From Deferrivibrio essentukiensis (GTDB taxonomy: Bacteria > Chrysiogenota > Deferribacteres > Deferribacterales > Deferrivibrionaceae): a DNA stretch of 64,000 nucleotides. This document shows, piece by piece, positions 50,949 to 60,992 of the stretch; position 1 is the stretch's first letter, and each line of letters starts with the position of its first letter. The notes under the pieces are model-generated. The model searched no databases. It was not told the origin of the DNA and worked only from the letters and a program-made list of their open reading frames with translations. The translations under genes and the position numbers were made by a program. The stretch lies in contig NZ_JAJAFU010000004.1 in assembly GCF_020480685.1 (NCBI RefSeq), positions 62,001 through 126,000 of the forward strand, given 5' to 3'.

Positions 50949-51900
50949 GTGCAATGAAAATTTTGATAAAATATCTGACTGCCTGCACTCAAAAGAGGTC
51001 TTGTCAGTGCTTAATGAAACTGATGTCGAAATTGTAGACAGGGTCAGGGGGATGATTGCCGGGAATATCCTTGGAGATATGCTTGGGCTACCTTTAGAAG
51101 GTACAAAGGGGAATATTCAACCGTATCCGCCTTTAAAACTAAATGAAAAATGTGTTACGGAAATAAAAAAGATAATCTGGAGTGATGATACTTCGATGTT
51201 GATAGCTTTAGCATTTTCCTTATATGAGTCGGACGGCAAAGTAAACACGGAAAATGAAAGAAAGCATTATTTAAGATGGTTTTACGAAGGTAGGTACACC
51301 CCTGATGGCAGATCTTTTGGGTATGGTAATACAACTAAGGAGGCTTTGATTTCTGAAAGGGCGGGCACTGACAGAAGCTCAAATGGAAATGGTGCACTTA
51401 TGCGCTCTTCAGTTATAGTCCCTTATTATTTGAAAAAAACTGACAGAGAGCTTGATGAGGCAAGCGCTAATTCATGCGCTGTTACCCATGGGCATCCGGT
51501 GAGTATTTTTACAAATATGATCTACACTTATATTTTGAAAAAACTAATCTATGGATATTCTTTTGCCGAGAGCTTAAGACTGGCAAAGATAAGATATTAT
51601 GATATGATAAGTGATATTAATGAGATTTTTGAAAATCCCGTTTTCTATACTACGACTGCCTACTGTGTGACTACACTGCAAACATCCTTGCATGTTAACC
51701 TCGAATCAAACAGTTTTGAGGAGGCTTTGGTAAAAGCAGTTAATCTCGGTGGTGATGCTGATACAATAGGCGCGGTAACAGGTGCATTGGCAGGAGCAAA
51801 ATATGGATTTGACAATTTAAGTGAAGGTTATAAAAGTGCAGCTTTAAGTGTTATAAAAACTTATCCTGCACTACAAAAATTTTTTAAAGGGATTCTTTAA
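50938..51900 (+). CDS. ADP-ribosylglycohydrolase family protein (DraG-like)
   Basis: 320 residues. Removes ADP-ribose from a protein or small molecule if active. The helical fold's metal ligands are present: IAGNILGDMLG, WSDDTSM (Asp83, Asp84, Thr85), GNGALMR, and NLGGDADTIGAVTGALAGA (Asp273, Asp275, Thr276), so a Mg-dependent active site is likely. Start codon is TTG at 50938, with GGAG 6 bases upstream, overlapping the pseudoenzyme gene by 11 bases. The phoH gene follows after 11 bases. No ADP-ribosyltransferase is visible in the window. A 35-residue N-terminal extension precedes the first conserved helix. Confidence 0.9.
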   Translation: MTDRCNENFDKISDCLHSKEVLSVLNETDVEIVDRVRGMIAGNILGDMLGLPLEGTKGNIQPYPPLKLNEKCVTEIKKIIWSDDTSMLIALAFSLYESDGKVNTENERKHYLRWFYEGRYTPDGRSFGYGNTTKEALISERAGTDRSSNGNGALMRSSVIVPYYLKKTDRELDEASANSCAVTHGHPVSIFTNMIYTYILKKLIYGYSFAESLRLAKIRYYDMISDINEIFENPVFYTTTAYCVTTLQTSLHVNLESNSFEEALVKAVNLGGDADTIGAVTGALAGAKYGFDNLSEGYKSAALSVIKTYPALQKFFKGIL

Positions 51901-51911
51901 AGGGGTGGAAA

Positions 51912-53210
51912 ATGACTAATTATGTGCTTGATACTAATGTGTTGCTCTATGATCCGAATGCGGTTTATGGCTTTAATGGGGACACACTCAATATTCCCAT
52001 TACGGTAATCGAAGAGATAGACTATTTCAAAAAAAATATGGATCAGACCGGCTATAATGCAAGGTATATTGCAAGATTTCTTGACGAGCTTAGAAAAGAG
52101 GGTGATTTGAGGGAAGGGGTCAAGCTTGAAAACGGGACAACTGTTCGGGTCAATGTGTGCAATGATCATCTTGCATCTAAAATTTCAAGTGATTTGATAA
52201 AAGACAAAGCAGATAATCTTATACTTTCAGTAGCGCTATGGTTGCAGGAGCATGAGAAAAAAGAGGTCATATTCGTTACAAAAGATGCAAATCTCAGAAT
52301 CAAGTCCGATGTTTTAGGGATTAAATCTATCGATTATGAGAAAGATAGAGTTGAGACAGATAGATTTTTTGAGGGTACAAAAGTAATTGCTATTAAAGAT
52401 GAGCTTGTCGACAAACTATACAACAATGAGGTTGTTAAGTTAGAAAAAGAATTTTTACCAAATGAATATTTGAGGGTAGAGTCTGAATTGAATCCCAAGA
52501 AGAGTGTGTTGGTAAGATTTGATAAAATAAGTAATGGTTTGGTTAAGATTAAAGAGTATAAGGATGGACTTTGGGGGATAATTGCCAGAAATTCCGAGCA
52601 AAGATTTCTCTACGATGCTTTGACCAATGATTCTATAAAGCTTGTCTGTATTGCAGGTATTGCAGGGACAGGTAAGACCCTTTTGGCTATTGCAGCGGGG
52701 CTTGCAAAGACTATAGATGAGAAGAAGTATCGTAAGCTTTTGGTATCAAGACCAATTTTCCCGATGGGGAAAGATTTGGGTTTTCTCCCAGGTGAAATAA
52801 AAGATAAGCTTGCCCCTTGGATGCAGCCTGTTTACGATAATTTAAGCTTTATCCTTGAAAACACAAATGAACAGTCTACGTATAAAGAGCTTTTTGAGCA
52901 GAACCTTGTAGAGATAGAGGCATTAACATATATCAGAGGTAGAAGTATCCCCAATCAATACTTTATAGTGGATGAAGCTCAAAATCTGACCCCACATGAA
53001 ATTAAAACAATACTTACAAGAGCAGGTGAAGGGACAAAAATTGTGTTGACAGGTGACCCTAATCAAATTGATAACCCTTATATTGACTACTACACAAACG
53101 GGCTTACTTATGTTATGGATAGATTTAAAGATGATGAGATAGCTGCCGCGGTGACACTCCTTAAAGGGGAAAGATCAATTTTGGCGACGAAAGCGGCTCA
53201 AAAACTTTAA
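51912..53210 (+). CDS. PIN domain plus PhoH-like ATPase
   Basis: 432 residues. The N-terminal PIN nuclease domain (YVLDTNVLLYDPNAV, VIEEIDYF, VTKDANLRIKSD) is fused to the PhoH ATPase domain with Walker A GIAGTGKTLLAIAAGLA, RPIFPMGKDLGFLPGEIKDKL and Walker B FIVDEAQNLTP. This is the YlaK/PhoH2 type, linked to RNA unwinding and cleavage. AAAGGGGTGG upstream of the ATG. Within the 49200-59777 operon. Confidence 0.93.
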   Translation: MTNYVLDTNVLLYDPNAVYGFNGDTLNIPITVIEEIDYFKKNMDQTGYNARYIARFLDELRKEGDLREGVKLENGTTVRVNVCNDHLASKISSDLIKDKADNLILSVALWLQEHEKKEVIFVTKDANLRIKSDVLGIKSIDYEKDRVETDRFFEGTKVIAIKDELVDKLYNNEVVKLEKEFLPNEYLRVESELNPKKSVLVRFDKISNGLVKIKEYKDGLWGIIARNSEQRFLYDALTNDSIKLVCIAGIAGTGKTLLAIAAGLAKTIDEKKYRKLLVSRPIFPMGKDLGFLPGEIKDKLAPWMQPVYDNLSFILENTNEQSTYKELFEQNLVEIEALTYIRGRSIPNQYFIVDEAQNLTPHEIKTILTRAGEGTKIVLTGDPNQIDNPYIDYYTNGLTYVMDRFKDDEIAAAVTLLKGERSILATKAAQKL

Positions 53211-53230
53211 TATTATCATTTGGAGGCGTG

Positions 53231-53827
53231 ATGGAAAAGTTTATCACTGATATATTTGAAGAGATTCAGGAGACTCAGAATAAATTTTTTGCTGAAAGTA
53301 TCCCTGTGCTGTCATCTATTGCGGTAGAGATAGCCAAAACTTTTGTAAGTGGTGGGAAATTGTTTATTTTTGGCAACGGGGGGTCTGCTGCTGATGCACA
53401 GCATATTGCTGCTGAGTTTGTAAACAGATTTAAAATGGAAAGGCCACCTTTGCCGGCGATAGCTCTTACAACAGATACCTCAGTTTTGACTTCGATAGGT
53501 AATGACTATACTTTTGATGATATATTTTTGAAGCAGGTGCAAGCTCTTGTAAATGATAACGATATAGCATTGGGAATTTCAACGAGCGGTAATTCTGAAA
53601 ATGTATTGAGAGCATTAAAATATCTTGCAAAAAATAACATAAAAACGATAGGCTTTTCAGGAAAAGATGGTGGTAAAATGAACGGTCTGTGCGACATACT
53701 TTTTAATGTGGACTGTAAAACTACAGCAAGAATCCAGGAAGTTCACATCCAGGCTGCTCATATAATATGTGAATTGGTAGATGAATTGATGTTTGGGCAG
53801 TTTTCCGATTTAATAGTAAGATTGTAA
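53231..53827 (+). CDS. gmhA: Sedoheptulose-7-phosphate isomerase
   Basis: 198 residues. First step of ADP-heptose synthesis for the LPS inner core: SIS domain with LFIFGNGGSAADAQHIAAEFVNRF, STSGNSENVLRAL and a C-terminal metal-binding EVHIQAAHIICELVD. The ATG at 53231 has GGAGG 4 bases upstream; the preceding GTG would be too close. rfaE2 follows, which keeps the heptose pathway together. Confidence 0.95.
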   Translation: MEKFITDIFEEIQETQNKFFAESIPVLSSIAVEIAKTFVSGGKLFIFGNGGSAADAQHIAAEFVNRFKMERPPLPAIALTTDTSVLTSIGNDYTFDDIFLKQVQALVNDNDIALGISTSGNSENVLRALKYLAKNNIKTIGFSGKDGGKMNGLCDILFNVDCKTTARIQEVHIQAAHIICELVDELMFGQFSDLIVRL

Positions 53828-53836
53828 GGGGTAAAA

Positions 53837-54316
53837 GTGCTTGCAAGAGAGAGGGTTTTATCTCCCGATAGATTAAAAGACAGATTAAATGATATTAATG
53901 GCAAGGTAGTATTTACGAATGGTTGTTTTGATATTTTACATATCGGCCACTTAAGGTATCTTGAAGAAGCTAAAAAGCTTGGAGATATACTTGTTGTCGG
54001 TGTTAACAGTGATGACTCAGTCAAAAGATTGAAAGGGGAAAAACGCCCCATTAATAAGTTGAATGAGCGTATGGAGATGCTTGCCGGGCTTAAGCCTGTT
54101 GACTATGTAACGTATTTTGAAGAGGACACTCCATACAATTTAATAAAACTTCTTGTCCCTGATATACTTGTAAAAGGGGGGGATTGGAAGGTGGATGAAA
54201 TTGTTGGCTCCGATATAGTGCTTGATAACGGTGGGGAAGTTTTTTCTTTAAATTTTGAAGAAAATTTTGCCACAACCAACATCATAGAGGAAGTTATCCG
54301 AAAATATTGCAAATGA
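53837..54316 (+). CDS. rfaE2: D-glycero-beta-D-manno-heptose 1-phosphate adenylyltransferase
   Basis: 159 residues, the adenylyltransferase half of HldE as a separate gene. Nucleotidyltransferase motifs [36 protein letters not shown] and VKGGDW are present. GTG start at 53837 with AAGGGG in front. The kinase half (HldE N-terminus, rfaE1) and other heptose genes are not in the window. Overlaps mfd by 4 bases. Confidence 0.93.
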   Translation: MLARERVLSPDRLKDRLNDINGKVVFTNGCFDILHIGHLRYLEEAKKLGDILVVGVNSDDSVKRLKGEKRPINKLNERMEMLAGLKPVDYVTYFEEDTPYNLIKLLVPDILVKGGDWKVDEIVGSDIVLDNGGEVFSLNFEENFATTNIIEEVIRKYCK

Positions 54317-57300
54317 ATACAATTTCTAATCTTTGGGGGGCATCCCTTTCATATCATTTAAAAAAAATAAGAGATAAGGGTAAAAACACTTTTGTTGTCG
54401 TCAAAGATACACAGCAGCTTGAAAAATTGTCAGGCGATTTTTCATTTTTCTTTGGTGAGGACAGCTACTTAAGGTTTCCGGAATATACCATCCAACCTTT
54501 TGAAATGGTAAGGATAATGCCTGACGTTATCAGCGAAAGGGTAAAGACTCTTTACAGGCTTTCAAAAACATCAGGGAATATCATACTGGTCACACTCTAC
54601 AGTTTATTAAAACTTTTGCCAACCAAAGATGTTTTTAAGGAGTCAATTCTTGAGTTTAAAATTTCTGATGAGTTGTCCAGAGATGAAATAATATACTATC
54701 TTGATATACTTGGTTATGTTAACGTTGAAGTGGTTACGGATAAAGGTGAATTTGCCTTTAGAGGGGATATATTTGATGTCTACCCTGTTACGTCAGATTT
54801 GCCTGTGAGAGTTGAGTTTTTTGATGAAGAGATAGAGTCTATATATACGTATGATATTGATAATTTCAAGCCTGTGGAATCTCTTGAAAAATTTACACTT
54901 CTACCTGCTACAGACTTGATATATGAATCTGCTGAGATTTCAAAAAAGATTCCCAATATTCAAATAAAGGAAAAGTTTGAAAACTTTGGAAAATTTGGGG
55001 GCTATTTTTGGTATGCACCTTATGTGTATCAAAAGATGGATACCATATTTGACTATTGTGCCGGTGAAAAAGAGATTATCTTTGCCTTTGATGATATTCA
55101 AGAATCACTTGATAATTTTTATTATAACCTTGAAGAAAGGCTTAAAGATGTGGACGACTATCTGATTAATAATTTTTTGAGAAAAAAAGATTTTGGCAGG
55201 CTCATTGAAAATAATGTTACGGTAATGGTGGATTATTCTGGCAGTCCGACTGTAGTGGAAAACTACAAAAATATGGCATTAAAGCTTAGTTATGAAAAGA
55301 ACAATATCTATCACTCTATTGAAAGTTTTATTGATATATTGAAAGGTTATAAAGAATTCAAAATTATTGTGGCAATTGATAACAAAAAGTTTGAAGAGGT
55401 TTTAAAGACTTTTTTAAATGACCATCATATTTATGTCAATGAGATAAAATCGTATGAAGATAGCTTGAAAAGTGGTGTGTACCTTTTAAAAAAGAGGCTT
55501 TCCGGCGGATTTATTGACGAAGAAGATAAAATCTTTCTTGCCTGCGATTTTGAAATATTTGGTTTTGCAAAAAAGAGAAAAAAAACTATATCCAAAAAAG
55601 ATGCATTCAAAACCAATATTACCGATTTGCAGGCGGGGGATTATGTAGTCCATATCGATTATGGTATAGGACTTTATAAAGGCCTTGCTCATAAGGAGAT
55701 TGGTGGTGTTGAGGGGGACTTTTTAGAGCTTGAATACAGCGGTGGCGAGATACTATATGTCCCCATTGACAGTATTTCACAAATTCAAAAGTATTTCGCC
55801 TCAGGTCATACGGAGCCAAAGTTAAATAGCCTTAAAAGTGCAAAGTGGGCAAATCTGAAGCAACAGGCAAAAAAGAGTGCCAAGAAAATTGCCATGGACC
55901 TTCTTAAGCTTTATGCAGAGAGAAAAGCAACAAGAGGGAAAGCCTTCTATGGAGAAGACAATACTTATCTAAATATGTTGGAAGATAGCTTTGAATATGA
56001 AGAAACAGAGGATCAATTGGCGGCAATTTACGATGTGTATTCGGATATGCAATCGGACAGACCGATGGACAGACTAATTTGTGGTGATGTCGGTTTTGGT
56101 AAGACTGAGGTGGCTATCAGAGCTGCATGCAAAGCTGCATCCAGTGGCAAACAAGTGGCGGTAATATGTCCGACGACAATTTTGGCTAAGCAGCACTATG
56201 ACACATTTTCCTCAAGAATGAAAAATCTTCCGTTTACAATAGATTATGTATCACGATTTAGAACAAATAAGGATATTAAAAAAATTTTAGCTGAGCTTGC
56301 TGAAGGTAAGATAGATATTATCATAGGTACCCACAGGCTGTTGTCAAAAGACGTAATCTTCAAGGACTTAGGGCTTTTGATAGTTGATGAAGAGCAGAGG
56401 TTTGGAGTATCGCATAAAGAAAAAATAACAAATATGAAATCAAATATCGATGTTCTTTCAATGAGTGCTACCCCTATCCCGAGGACATTGCAAATGTCTT
56501 TGTCAGGCGTAAGGGATATAAGTGTCATAGAAACACCGCCTGTTGACAGACTCCCAATAGTGACAAAGCTTGTCAGCCATGATGAAGAGGTTAAGGGGGC
56601 AATTGAATATGAATTAAAAAGAGGTGGGCAGGTATATTTTCTTGAAAATAATGTTGCCAGAATAAATGAAACTGCAGCATGGATAAAAGCGCTTATCCCT
56701 TTTGCAAGGATAGATGTGGCACATGGACAGATGAGCTCAAATTTGGTGGAGAAATCTCTTGAAAAATTTTACGATGGTGATACCGATATACTCGTTTGTT
56801 CTACGATTATTGAGAATGGGATAGATGTTCCAAATGCCAACAGTATCATTATTAAAAACGCTGAAAATTTTGGACTTGCTCAGCTTTATCAGTTAAAAGG
56901 GCGTGTGGGCAGGTCTACCAGAAGAGGTTACTGCTATCTTTACATAAAAAACTTTAACGGCTTATCACAGCTTGCCAAAAAAAGGATTCAGATTGTGGAG
57001 CAATTAAGTGATTTGGGGAGTGGTTTTAAGATATCGTCTTACGATTTGCAACTTAGGGGAGCCGGAGATTTATTTGGTGCAGAGCAGTCGGGATTTGTAG
57101 TAAATATAGGGTATGAGCTTTATTTGCAACTTATTGAAGAAGCTGTAAATGAACTAAAAGGGGTTAAAAGAAATATTGTAAAGACAGAGATTCAGTCTTC
57201 ATACCCTTATTTCATACCTGCTGAGTATATCAGAGATCCGAAAGTCAGAATCAATTACTACAATAGAATTGCAGAAATAACAAATATAGAGGATTATAAT

Positions 57301-57642
57301 TATCTTTATGATGAAATACGCTCAATTTACGGAAGTCTTCCTGAGCCGGTAGAAAATTTACTGTGGATTATGTTAATAAGAAATCTTGCGTCAATGCTTA
57401 ATGTTGTTAAAATTATAATTCTTTCTGGAAAAGTAAAACTTCAATTTCATGAAAAAACAGCATTCTTAGACCCGAATATGTTTTTGGAAGCTATGAAGAA
57501 ACTGAATATTACGGGGCTTTTTACGGGTAGCTTTGAATTTACGGTGAGAGGAGCGGAATCTGTAATATTATTTGAGAATACATTTAAAATGCTTGATTAT
57601 TTAAATGAAATACTGAAAAATAGTGAATTATTAGCTAAATAA
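54313..57642 (+). CDS. mfd: Transcription-repair coupling factor
   Basis: 1109 residues from ATG 54313 (ATGA with rfaE2). UvrB-homology N-terminus ([20 protein letters not shown]), RNA polymerase interaction domain beginning [17 protein letters not shown], helicase with [54 protein letters not shown], and the TRG motif [16 protein letters not shown]. It removes stalled polymerases and recruits UvrA. Confidence 0.97.
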   Translation: MNTISNLWGASLSYHLKKIRDKGKNTFVVVKDTQQLEKLSGDFSFFFGEDSYLRFPEYTIQPFEMVRIMPDVISERVKTLYRLSKTSGNIILVTLYSLLKLLPTKDVFKESILEFKISDELSRDEIIYYLDILGYVNVEVVTDKGEFAFRGDIFDVYPVTSDLPVRVEFFDEEIESIYTYDIDNFKPVESLEKFTLLPATDLIYESAEISKKIPNIQIKEKFENFGKFGGYFWYAPYVYQKMDTIFDYCAGEKEIIFAFDDIQESLDNFYYNLEERLKDVDDYLINNFLRKKDFGRLIENNVTVMVDYSGSPTVVENYKNMALKLSYEKNNIYHSIESFIDILKGYKEFKIIVAIDNKKFEEVLKTFLNDHHIYVNEIKSYEDSLKSGVYLLKKRLSGGFIDEEDKIFLACDFEIFGFAKKRKKTISKKDAFKTNITDLQAGDYVVHIDYGIGLYKGLAHKEIGGVEGDFLELEYSGGEILYVPIDSISQIQKYFASGHTEPKLNSLKSAKWANLKQQAKKSAKKIAMDLLKLYAERKATRGKAFYGEDNTYLNMLEDSFEYEETEDQLAAIYDVYSDMQSDRPMDRLICGDVGFGKTEVAIRAACKAASSGKQVAVICPTTILAKQHYDTFSSRMKNLPFTIDYVSRFRTNKDIKKILAELAEGKIDIIIGTHRLLSKDVIFKDLGLLIVDEEQRFGVSHKEKITNMKSNIDVLSMSATPIPRTLQMSLSGVRDISVIETPPVDRLPIVTKLVSHDEEVKGAIEYELKRGGQVYFLENNVARINETAAWIKALIPFARIDVAHGQMSSNLVEKSLEKFYDGDTDILVCSTIIENGIDVPNANSIIIKNAENFGLAQLYQLKGRVGRSTRRGYCYLYIKNFNGLSQLAKKRIQIVEQLSDLGSGFKISSYDLQLRGAGDLFGAEQSGFVVNIGYELYLQLIEEAVNELKGVKRNIVKTEIQSSYPYFIPAEYIRDPKVRINYYNRIAEITNIEDYNYLYDEIRSIYGSLPEPVENLLWIMLIRNLASMLNVVKIIILSGKVKLQFHEKTAFLDPNMFLEAMKKLNITGLFTGSFEFTVRGAESVILFENTFKMLDYLNEILKNSELLAK

Positions 57643-57683
57643 AATATCTATCTGAAGTTAGGTTTAAGGGTGGTAAAATATAC

Positions 57684-58658
57684 ATGAAAAAACTTTTTCT
57701 TTTACTCTTTTTGATATTATTTATCGGGTGTTCGGATAAAAGTGATGAAGCAAAAAACGAGAAAGATATAGAGTTAAATACTAAAAAACCTGTACTAATT
57801 ATTGATAATAAACCATATTACAATGAAGATATTATAAATTATGCATATTATCTCCTGCAAGAGATGGACGAAAAAGAGGTGGAAAATACTGAAATCAAAG
57901 ACAAAATATTAAATGACTTTATAAATCATATTTTACTTTTACGAGAAGCAAAAAAAGCGGGGATAAATATAGATAGACAAAGGATTAAAAAGGTGGTTGA
58001 AAAGTTTAATAAAGGGGCGGAAGAGGATAGCTTATCCATTTTTACAGGTAAGATACAGCCTGACATTGCTCAGATAGAAAAAATAATATATGAGAATATG
58101 GTGGTGCAAGCCTATTTAAATAAGCTTGTAGAAGAAAAGGTTAAAGTAACGGAAGAAGATTTGAAAGCGTATTATGACAATATGAGTAAGACGGAGGTTA
58201 ATAAGACGCTTTATAATGTGTGGCACATATTTACAACCGATGAGAAAAAGGCGGATAAAGCAAGGGAGCTTCTTAGACAGAGAAATTCTTTTAAAAAAAT
58301 AGCTGAAAGTTACTCTGAAGACCCATATGCTGAAAAAGGTGGTGATATGGGTTATATTGATTTGGATGTTATGCCGGAAGTCTTTCAATATGTGAAGAAA
58401 ATGAGGATAAGACAAGTCAGCCCTGTTCTTAAATCTGACTACGGTTATCATATTTTTTCACTGAGGGATATCGCTAAAAGCACTGTAAGTGGTACATTTG
58501 AAGAGGCATCAGGGGAGATTTACTCTAAAGTTTATGAGTCAAAACAGAATGATTTAATAGAAAATTTAATAAAGGAGTTAAGAAAAAATGCTGAGATTAA
58601 AATTATTGGTGGTGTTAATTTTACTTTTGAGTCTGACAATTCAAGCAAAAACAATTGA
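57684..58658 (+). CDS. Parvulin-type peptidylprolyl isomerase lipoprotein
   Basis: 324 residues. Signal peptide with lipobox LFIGC (Cys16), a charged linker, a SurA-like helical N-terminal domain, and one parvulin PPIase domain (YNVWHIFTTDEKKADKARELL, SEDPYAEKGGDMGYIDLDVM, SPVLKSDYGYHIFSLRD). Likely an outer-membrane or periplasmic folding factor of the PrsA/SurA group. The next gene starts 71 bases before its stop. Confidence 0.9.
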   Translation: MKKLFLLLFLILFIGCSDKSDEAKNEKDIELNTKKPVLIIDNKPYYNEDIINYAYYLLQEMDEKEVENTEIKDKILNDFINHILLLREAKKAGINIDRQRIKKVVEKFNKGAEEDSLSIFTGKIQPDIAQIEKIIYENMVVQAYLNKLVEEKVKVTEEDLKAYYDNMSKTEVNKTLYNVWHIFTTDEKKADKARELLRQRNSFKKIAESYSEDPYAEKGGDMGYIDLDVMPEVFQYVKKMRIRQVSPVLKSDYGYHIFSLRDIAKSTVSGTFEEASGEIYSKVYESKQNDLIENLIKELRKNAEIKIIGGVNFTFESDNSSKNN

Positions 58659-59499
58659 CAAAATACTAGTTATCGTTGGAGATAAGATAATTACCCAATA
58701 TGAAGTTGAGTCGTTTAACCCTAAAAAGGTTAAAGAGATTTATTCTGTGGAAGATGAGCAAAAAAGAAATGATTTGTTGAAAAAATATTACCAAAGTGTT
58801 TTAGAGTTTTTGGTAAATCAATACACTATTGAAATTGCTGCTGAAAGGGAAGGGATAAAAATAGGTGAAGATGAAGTTGATATGGCAATAAATCAGATAC
58901 TTGAAAAAAATAATATTACCAAAGAGCAGCTCGAGCAGCTTTTAGAGAAGGAAGACTTGACTTTTCAAAAATATAAGTGGCAGATAAAAATGGACATAAT
59001 TAATGCGAGACTTAACTCAAGAGTTATCTTACCAAGGTTAGTTGTGGCAGAAGAGGATATAAAAAAGTACATTGATGAAAATAACTCAATTTTGGATTTA
59101 GATGATAGTTTTGAGCTTCGAATGATAGTTATAGAAAAAGATAAAGAAGATGATTTGAAAAAAGAGTTAGGGAAGACCTCATTTGCTGATTTGGCAATAA
59201 AATATTCCACTGACAAGTCAGCTAAATCTGGCGGCTATATTGGAAACATTAAGTTGGGTTTTTTACCCGATAATTTAAAGGAAAAATTTAAAGATGTTAA
59301 AAAGGGGGATATTGTAAGGATAGAAGATGGCGATGTTGTTAAATATTTCTTTGTGGAAAACTTTAAGTCTAAATACGATATAGATGAGAAGTTAAAAAGT
59401 GAAATAGTTGACAAACTTAAAAAAGCTCAATATCAAAAAGTTTATGACAATTGGCTTGAAGAGCATAAAAAAACTATATTTGTAAAATACATGAACTAA
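58588..59499 (+). CDS. SurA-like periplasmic chaperone with divergent PPIase domain
   Basis: 303 residues. Sec signal peptide MLRLKLLVVLILLLSLTIQA, then SurA N-terminal domain (IDKILVIVGDKIITQYEVE), helical body and a parvulin-like domain (FADLAIKYSTDKSAKSGGYIGNIKLGFLP). It resembles the SurA family that delivers outer-membrane proteins. Starts inside the preceding gene with GGAG 10 bases upstream. The two consecutive PPIase genes probably arose by tandem recruitment. Confidence 0.85.
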   Translation: MLRLKLLVVLILLLSLTIQAKTIDKILVIVGDKIITQYEVESFNPKKVKEIYSVEDEQKRNDLLKKYYQSVLEFLVNQYTIEIAAEREGIKIGEDEVDMAINQILEKNNITKEQLEQLLEKEDLTFQKYKWQIKMDIINARLNSRVILPRLVVAEEDIKKYIDENNSILDLDDSFELRMIVIEKDKEDDLKKELGKTSFADLAIKYSTDKSAKSGGYIGNIKLGFLPDNLKEKFKDVKKGDIVRIEDGDVVKYFFVENFKSKYDIDEKLKSEIVDKLKKAQYQKVYDNWLEEHKKTIFVKYMN

Positions 59500-59777
59500 T
59501 GAGAATAGATAAGTTTCTTAAAGTATCATTTTTGTTGAAAAGAAGAACAGTTGCAAATGAGGCGGCTGACGAAGGTTTTATTTATGTTAATGGAAAAAAG
59601 GTTAAACCTTCCTATAAAGTTTCTCCAGGCGATATTATTGAACTTGATATGTGGAATTTTTATAAAAAGGTAAAAGTTTTAAATATCCCTGAAAAGGGGA
59701 ATATCCCAAAAAAAGATATTGAAAATTTTATCGAGATTTTAGAGTATAAACCAAAAGAGACAGATGATATTCTATAA
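59499..59777 (+). CDS. S4-domain RNA-binding protein (RqcP/HslR-like)
   Basis: 92 residues. The S4 fold is seen in MRIDKFLKVSFLLKRRTVANEAADEGFIYVNGKKVKPSYKVSPGDIIEL. It resembles RqcP/YabO and HslR, proteins that bind peptidyl-tRNA on obstructed 50S subunits. It shares a single base with the preceding stop and ends the nine-gene operon at a strong terminator. RqcH is not in the window, so the name is by fold only. Confidence 0.85.
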   Translation: MRIDKFLKVSFLLKRRTVANEAADEGFIYVNGKKVKPSYKVSPGDIIELDMWNFYKKVKVLNIPEKGNIPKKDIENFIEILEYKPKETDDIL

Positions 59778-59804
59778 AAAAAGCCCGCTAAAGCGGGCTT
59801 TTTT
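59776..59804. terminator. Bidirectional rho-independent terminator
   Basis: GCCCGC-TAAA-GCGGGC with T runs on both sides, between convergent genes: the S4-protein operon on the plus strand and the cytochrome gene on the minus strand. Confidence 0.95.
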
Positions 59805-59822
59805 AAATTCCTATTTTAGATT

Positions 59823-60866
59823 TTAGTGAATTTTCTTAGCGTATTTTGAAGCATCCTTTTTACTCATGCTTGCATGGCATCCGGATAATTTACAAGTATA
59901 TTCAAGGCTAAGTTCATTTTTAGCTAATTTGCCATCTTCAGTGAACATATAGTAGTCAGCAGATGTATTGATTTTGAATATATGAGATCTTACATCGCCA
60001 GCATAGTCATCTGTTTTCAAAGCTGATTTAGCAGCTTTTGGCATATGGCAGCTTTTACAGTCAATTTTGCTCTTACCATGAATTGTTTTTTCATACTTAG
60101 CAGCTATTTCGCTGTGGCAGCTTGAGCAATCAGTTTTGATACTTACTGCAGTTTTTGCATGAGGATCATGACATTCTACACAATTTAAATCTTTGTGACC
60201 ACCTGCTAACAGTTCATTATACTGTTCATGGTGCTTGATAAATCCACCTGAAGCAGGGATTTTATCAGCAGAGCTTCTAATGTGGCATTTACCGCATGCT
60301 TTTGAGCTTGTGTCAACAATTGGCTTAACTGCTTTAGGATCGGCTGCATGCGCGGAAGAAGGTCCGTGACATTCTTCACACTGAATACCGTCAAATGACC
60401 ATGTACCTATCATACCGGGTCTTCCATCTTGATGACCTTCAGGAGAGTAATTGGTCATATGGCAAGGACCACATTTGTAAGGGGTAATTTGACCTGCATG
60501 ATAATTGACCCAAGAACCGTCAGCCAAGTTATACTGAGTAGGCATTTTATTCCCTTCTTTATCGGTAGTAATAATGTAACCGTCAAGTCCGATATATCTT
60601 GCCTTTTTAGTTTTTCCACCGATTACATAAGAGATATCGTCCCATGTGTAACCTTTTGGCACAGGCAAGCCTGCTTTTTTAGCAAGTTCTGCTTTTCTAA
60701 GCTTGTAAGGGTGTCCTGATTCTACAAATAAGTTGTAAATATCCGCGTGGCAGCTTTTACAAGCTTCTGAACCAACGTAACCATTTTCTTTGCTTTTTTC
60801 CGCAGCAAATACTGATGCAGAAATAACAAAAGCAAACACTACGCAAAGCATCAAAACTTTTTTCAT
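59823..60866 (-). CDS. Periplasmic octaheme cytochrome c with one CX4CH site
   Basis: 347 residues with a Sec signal peptide (cut near VFAAEK). Seven CxxCH motifs (CKSCH, CGPCH, CEECH, CGKCH, CVECH, CSSCH, CKSCH) plus an eighth CKLSGCH (CX4CH) near the C-terminus. Resembles cytochrome c-554-like multiheme electron-transfer proteins; no catalytic signature such as that of nitrite reductase is recognisable. GGAGGTTTAT precedes the ATG at 60866. The two-component genes upstream are divided from it by a symmetrical operator, so expression is probably regulated. Confidence 0.92.
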   Translation of the reverse strand: MKKVLMLCVVFAFVISASVFAAEKSKENGYVGSEACKSCHADIYNLFVESGHPYKLRKAELAKKAGLPVPKGYTWDDISYVIGGKTKKARYIGLDGYIITTDKEGNKMPTQYNLADGSWVNYHAGQITPYKCGPCHMTNYSPEGHQDGRPGMIGTWSFDGIQCEECHGPSSAHAADPKAVKPIVDTSSKACGKCHIRSSADKIPASGGFIKHHEQYNELLAGGHKDLNCVECHDPHAKTAVSIKTDCSSCHSEIAAKYEKTIHGKSKIDCKSCHMPKAAKSALKTDDYAGDVRSHIFKINTSADYYMFTEDGKLAKNELSLEYTCKLSGCHASMSKKDASKYAKKIH

Positions 60867-60949
60867 ATAAACCTCCGTCTAATTAATTAAAAAAGTTTCC
60901 CGTAACCTACATTAGTATTGTATGGATATTAATTCCAGATAAAAGAAAA

Positions 60950-60985
60950 TCACAATTAGTGCTGTGATGTGAAATATATTTCACA
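60950..60985. promoter_or_regulatory. Symmetrical TGTGA/TCACA operator upstream of the cytochrome gene
   Basis: TCACA-8-TGTGA is followed directly by TGTGA-8-TCACA; the second part, 60968-60985, is an 18-bp perfect palindrome (TGTGAAATATATTTCACA). It lies 84-119 bases upstream of the cytochrome ATG, next to the response-regulator stop. The half-site is the one of CRP/FNR-family regulators, but with an 8-base rather than the canonical 6-base spacer (for CRP). Confidence 0.7.
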
Positions 60986-60992
60986 ATAATAG

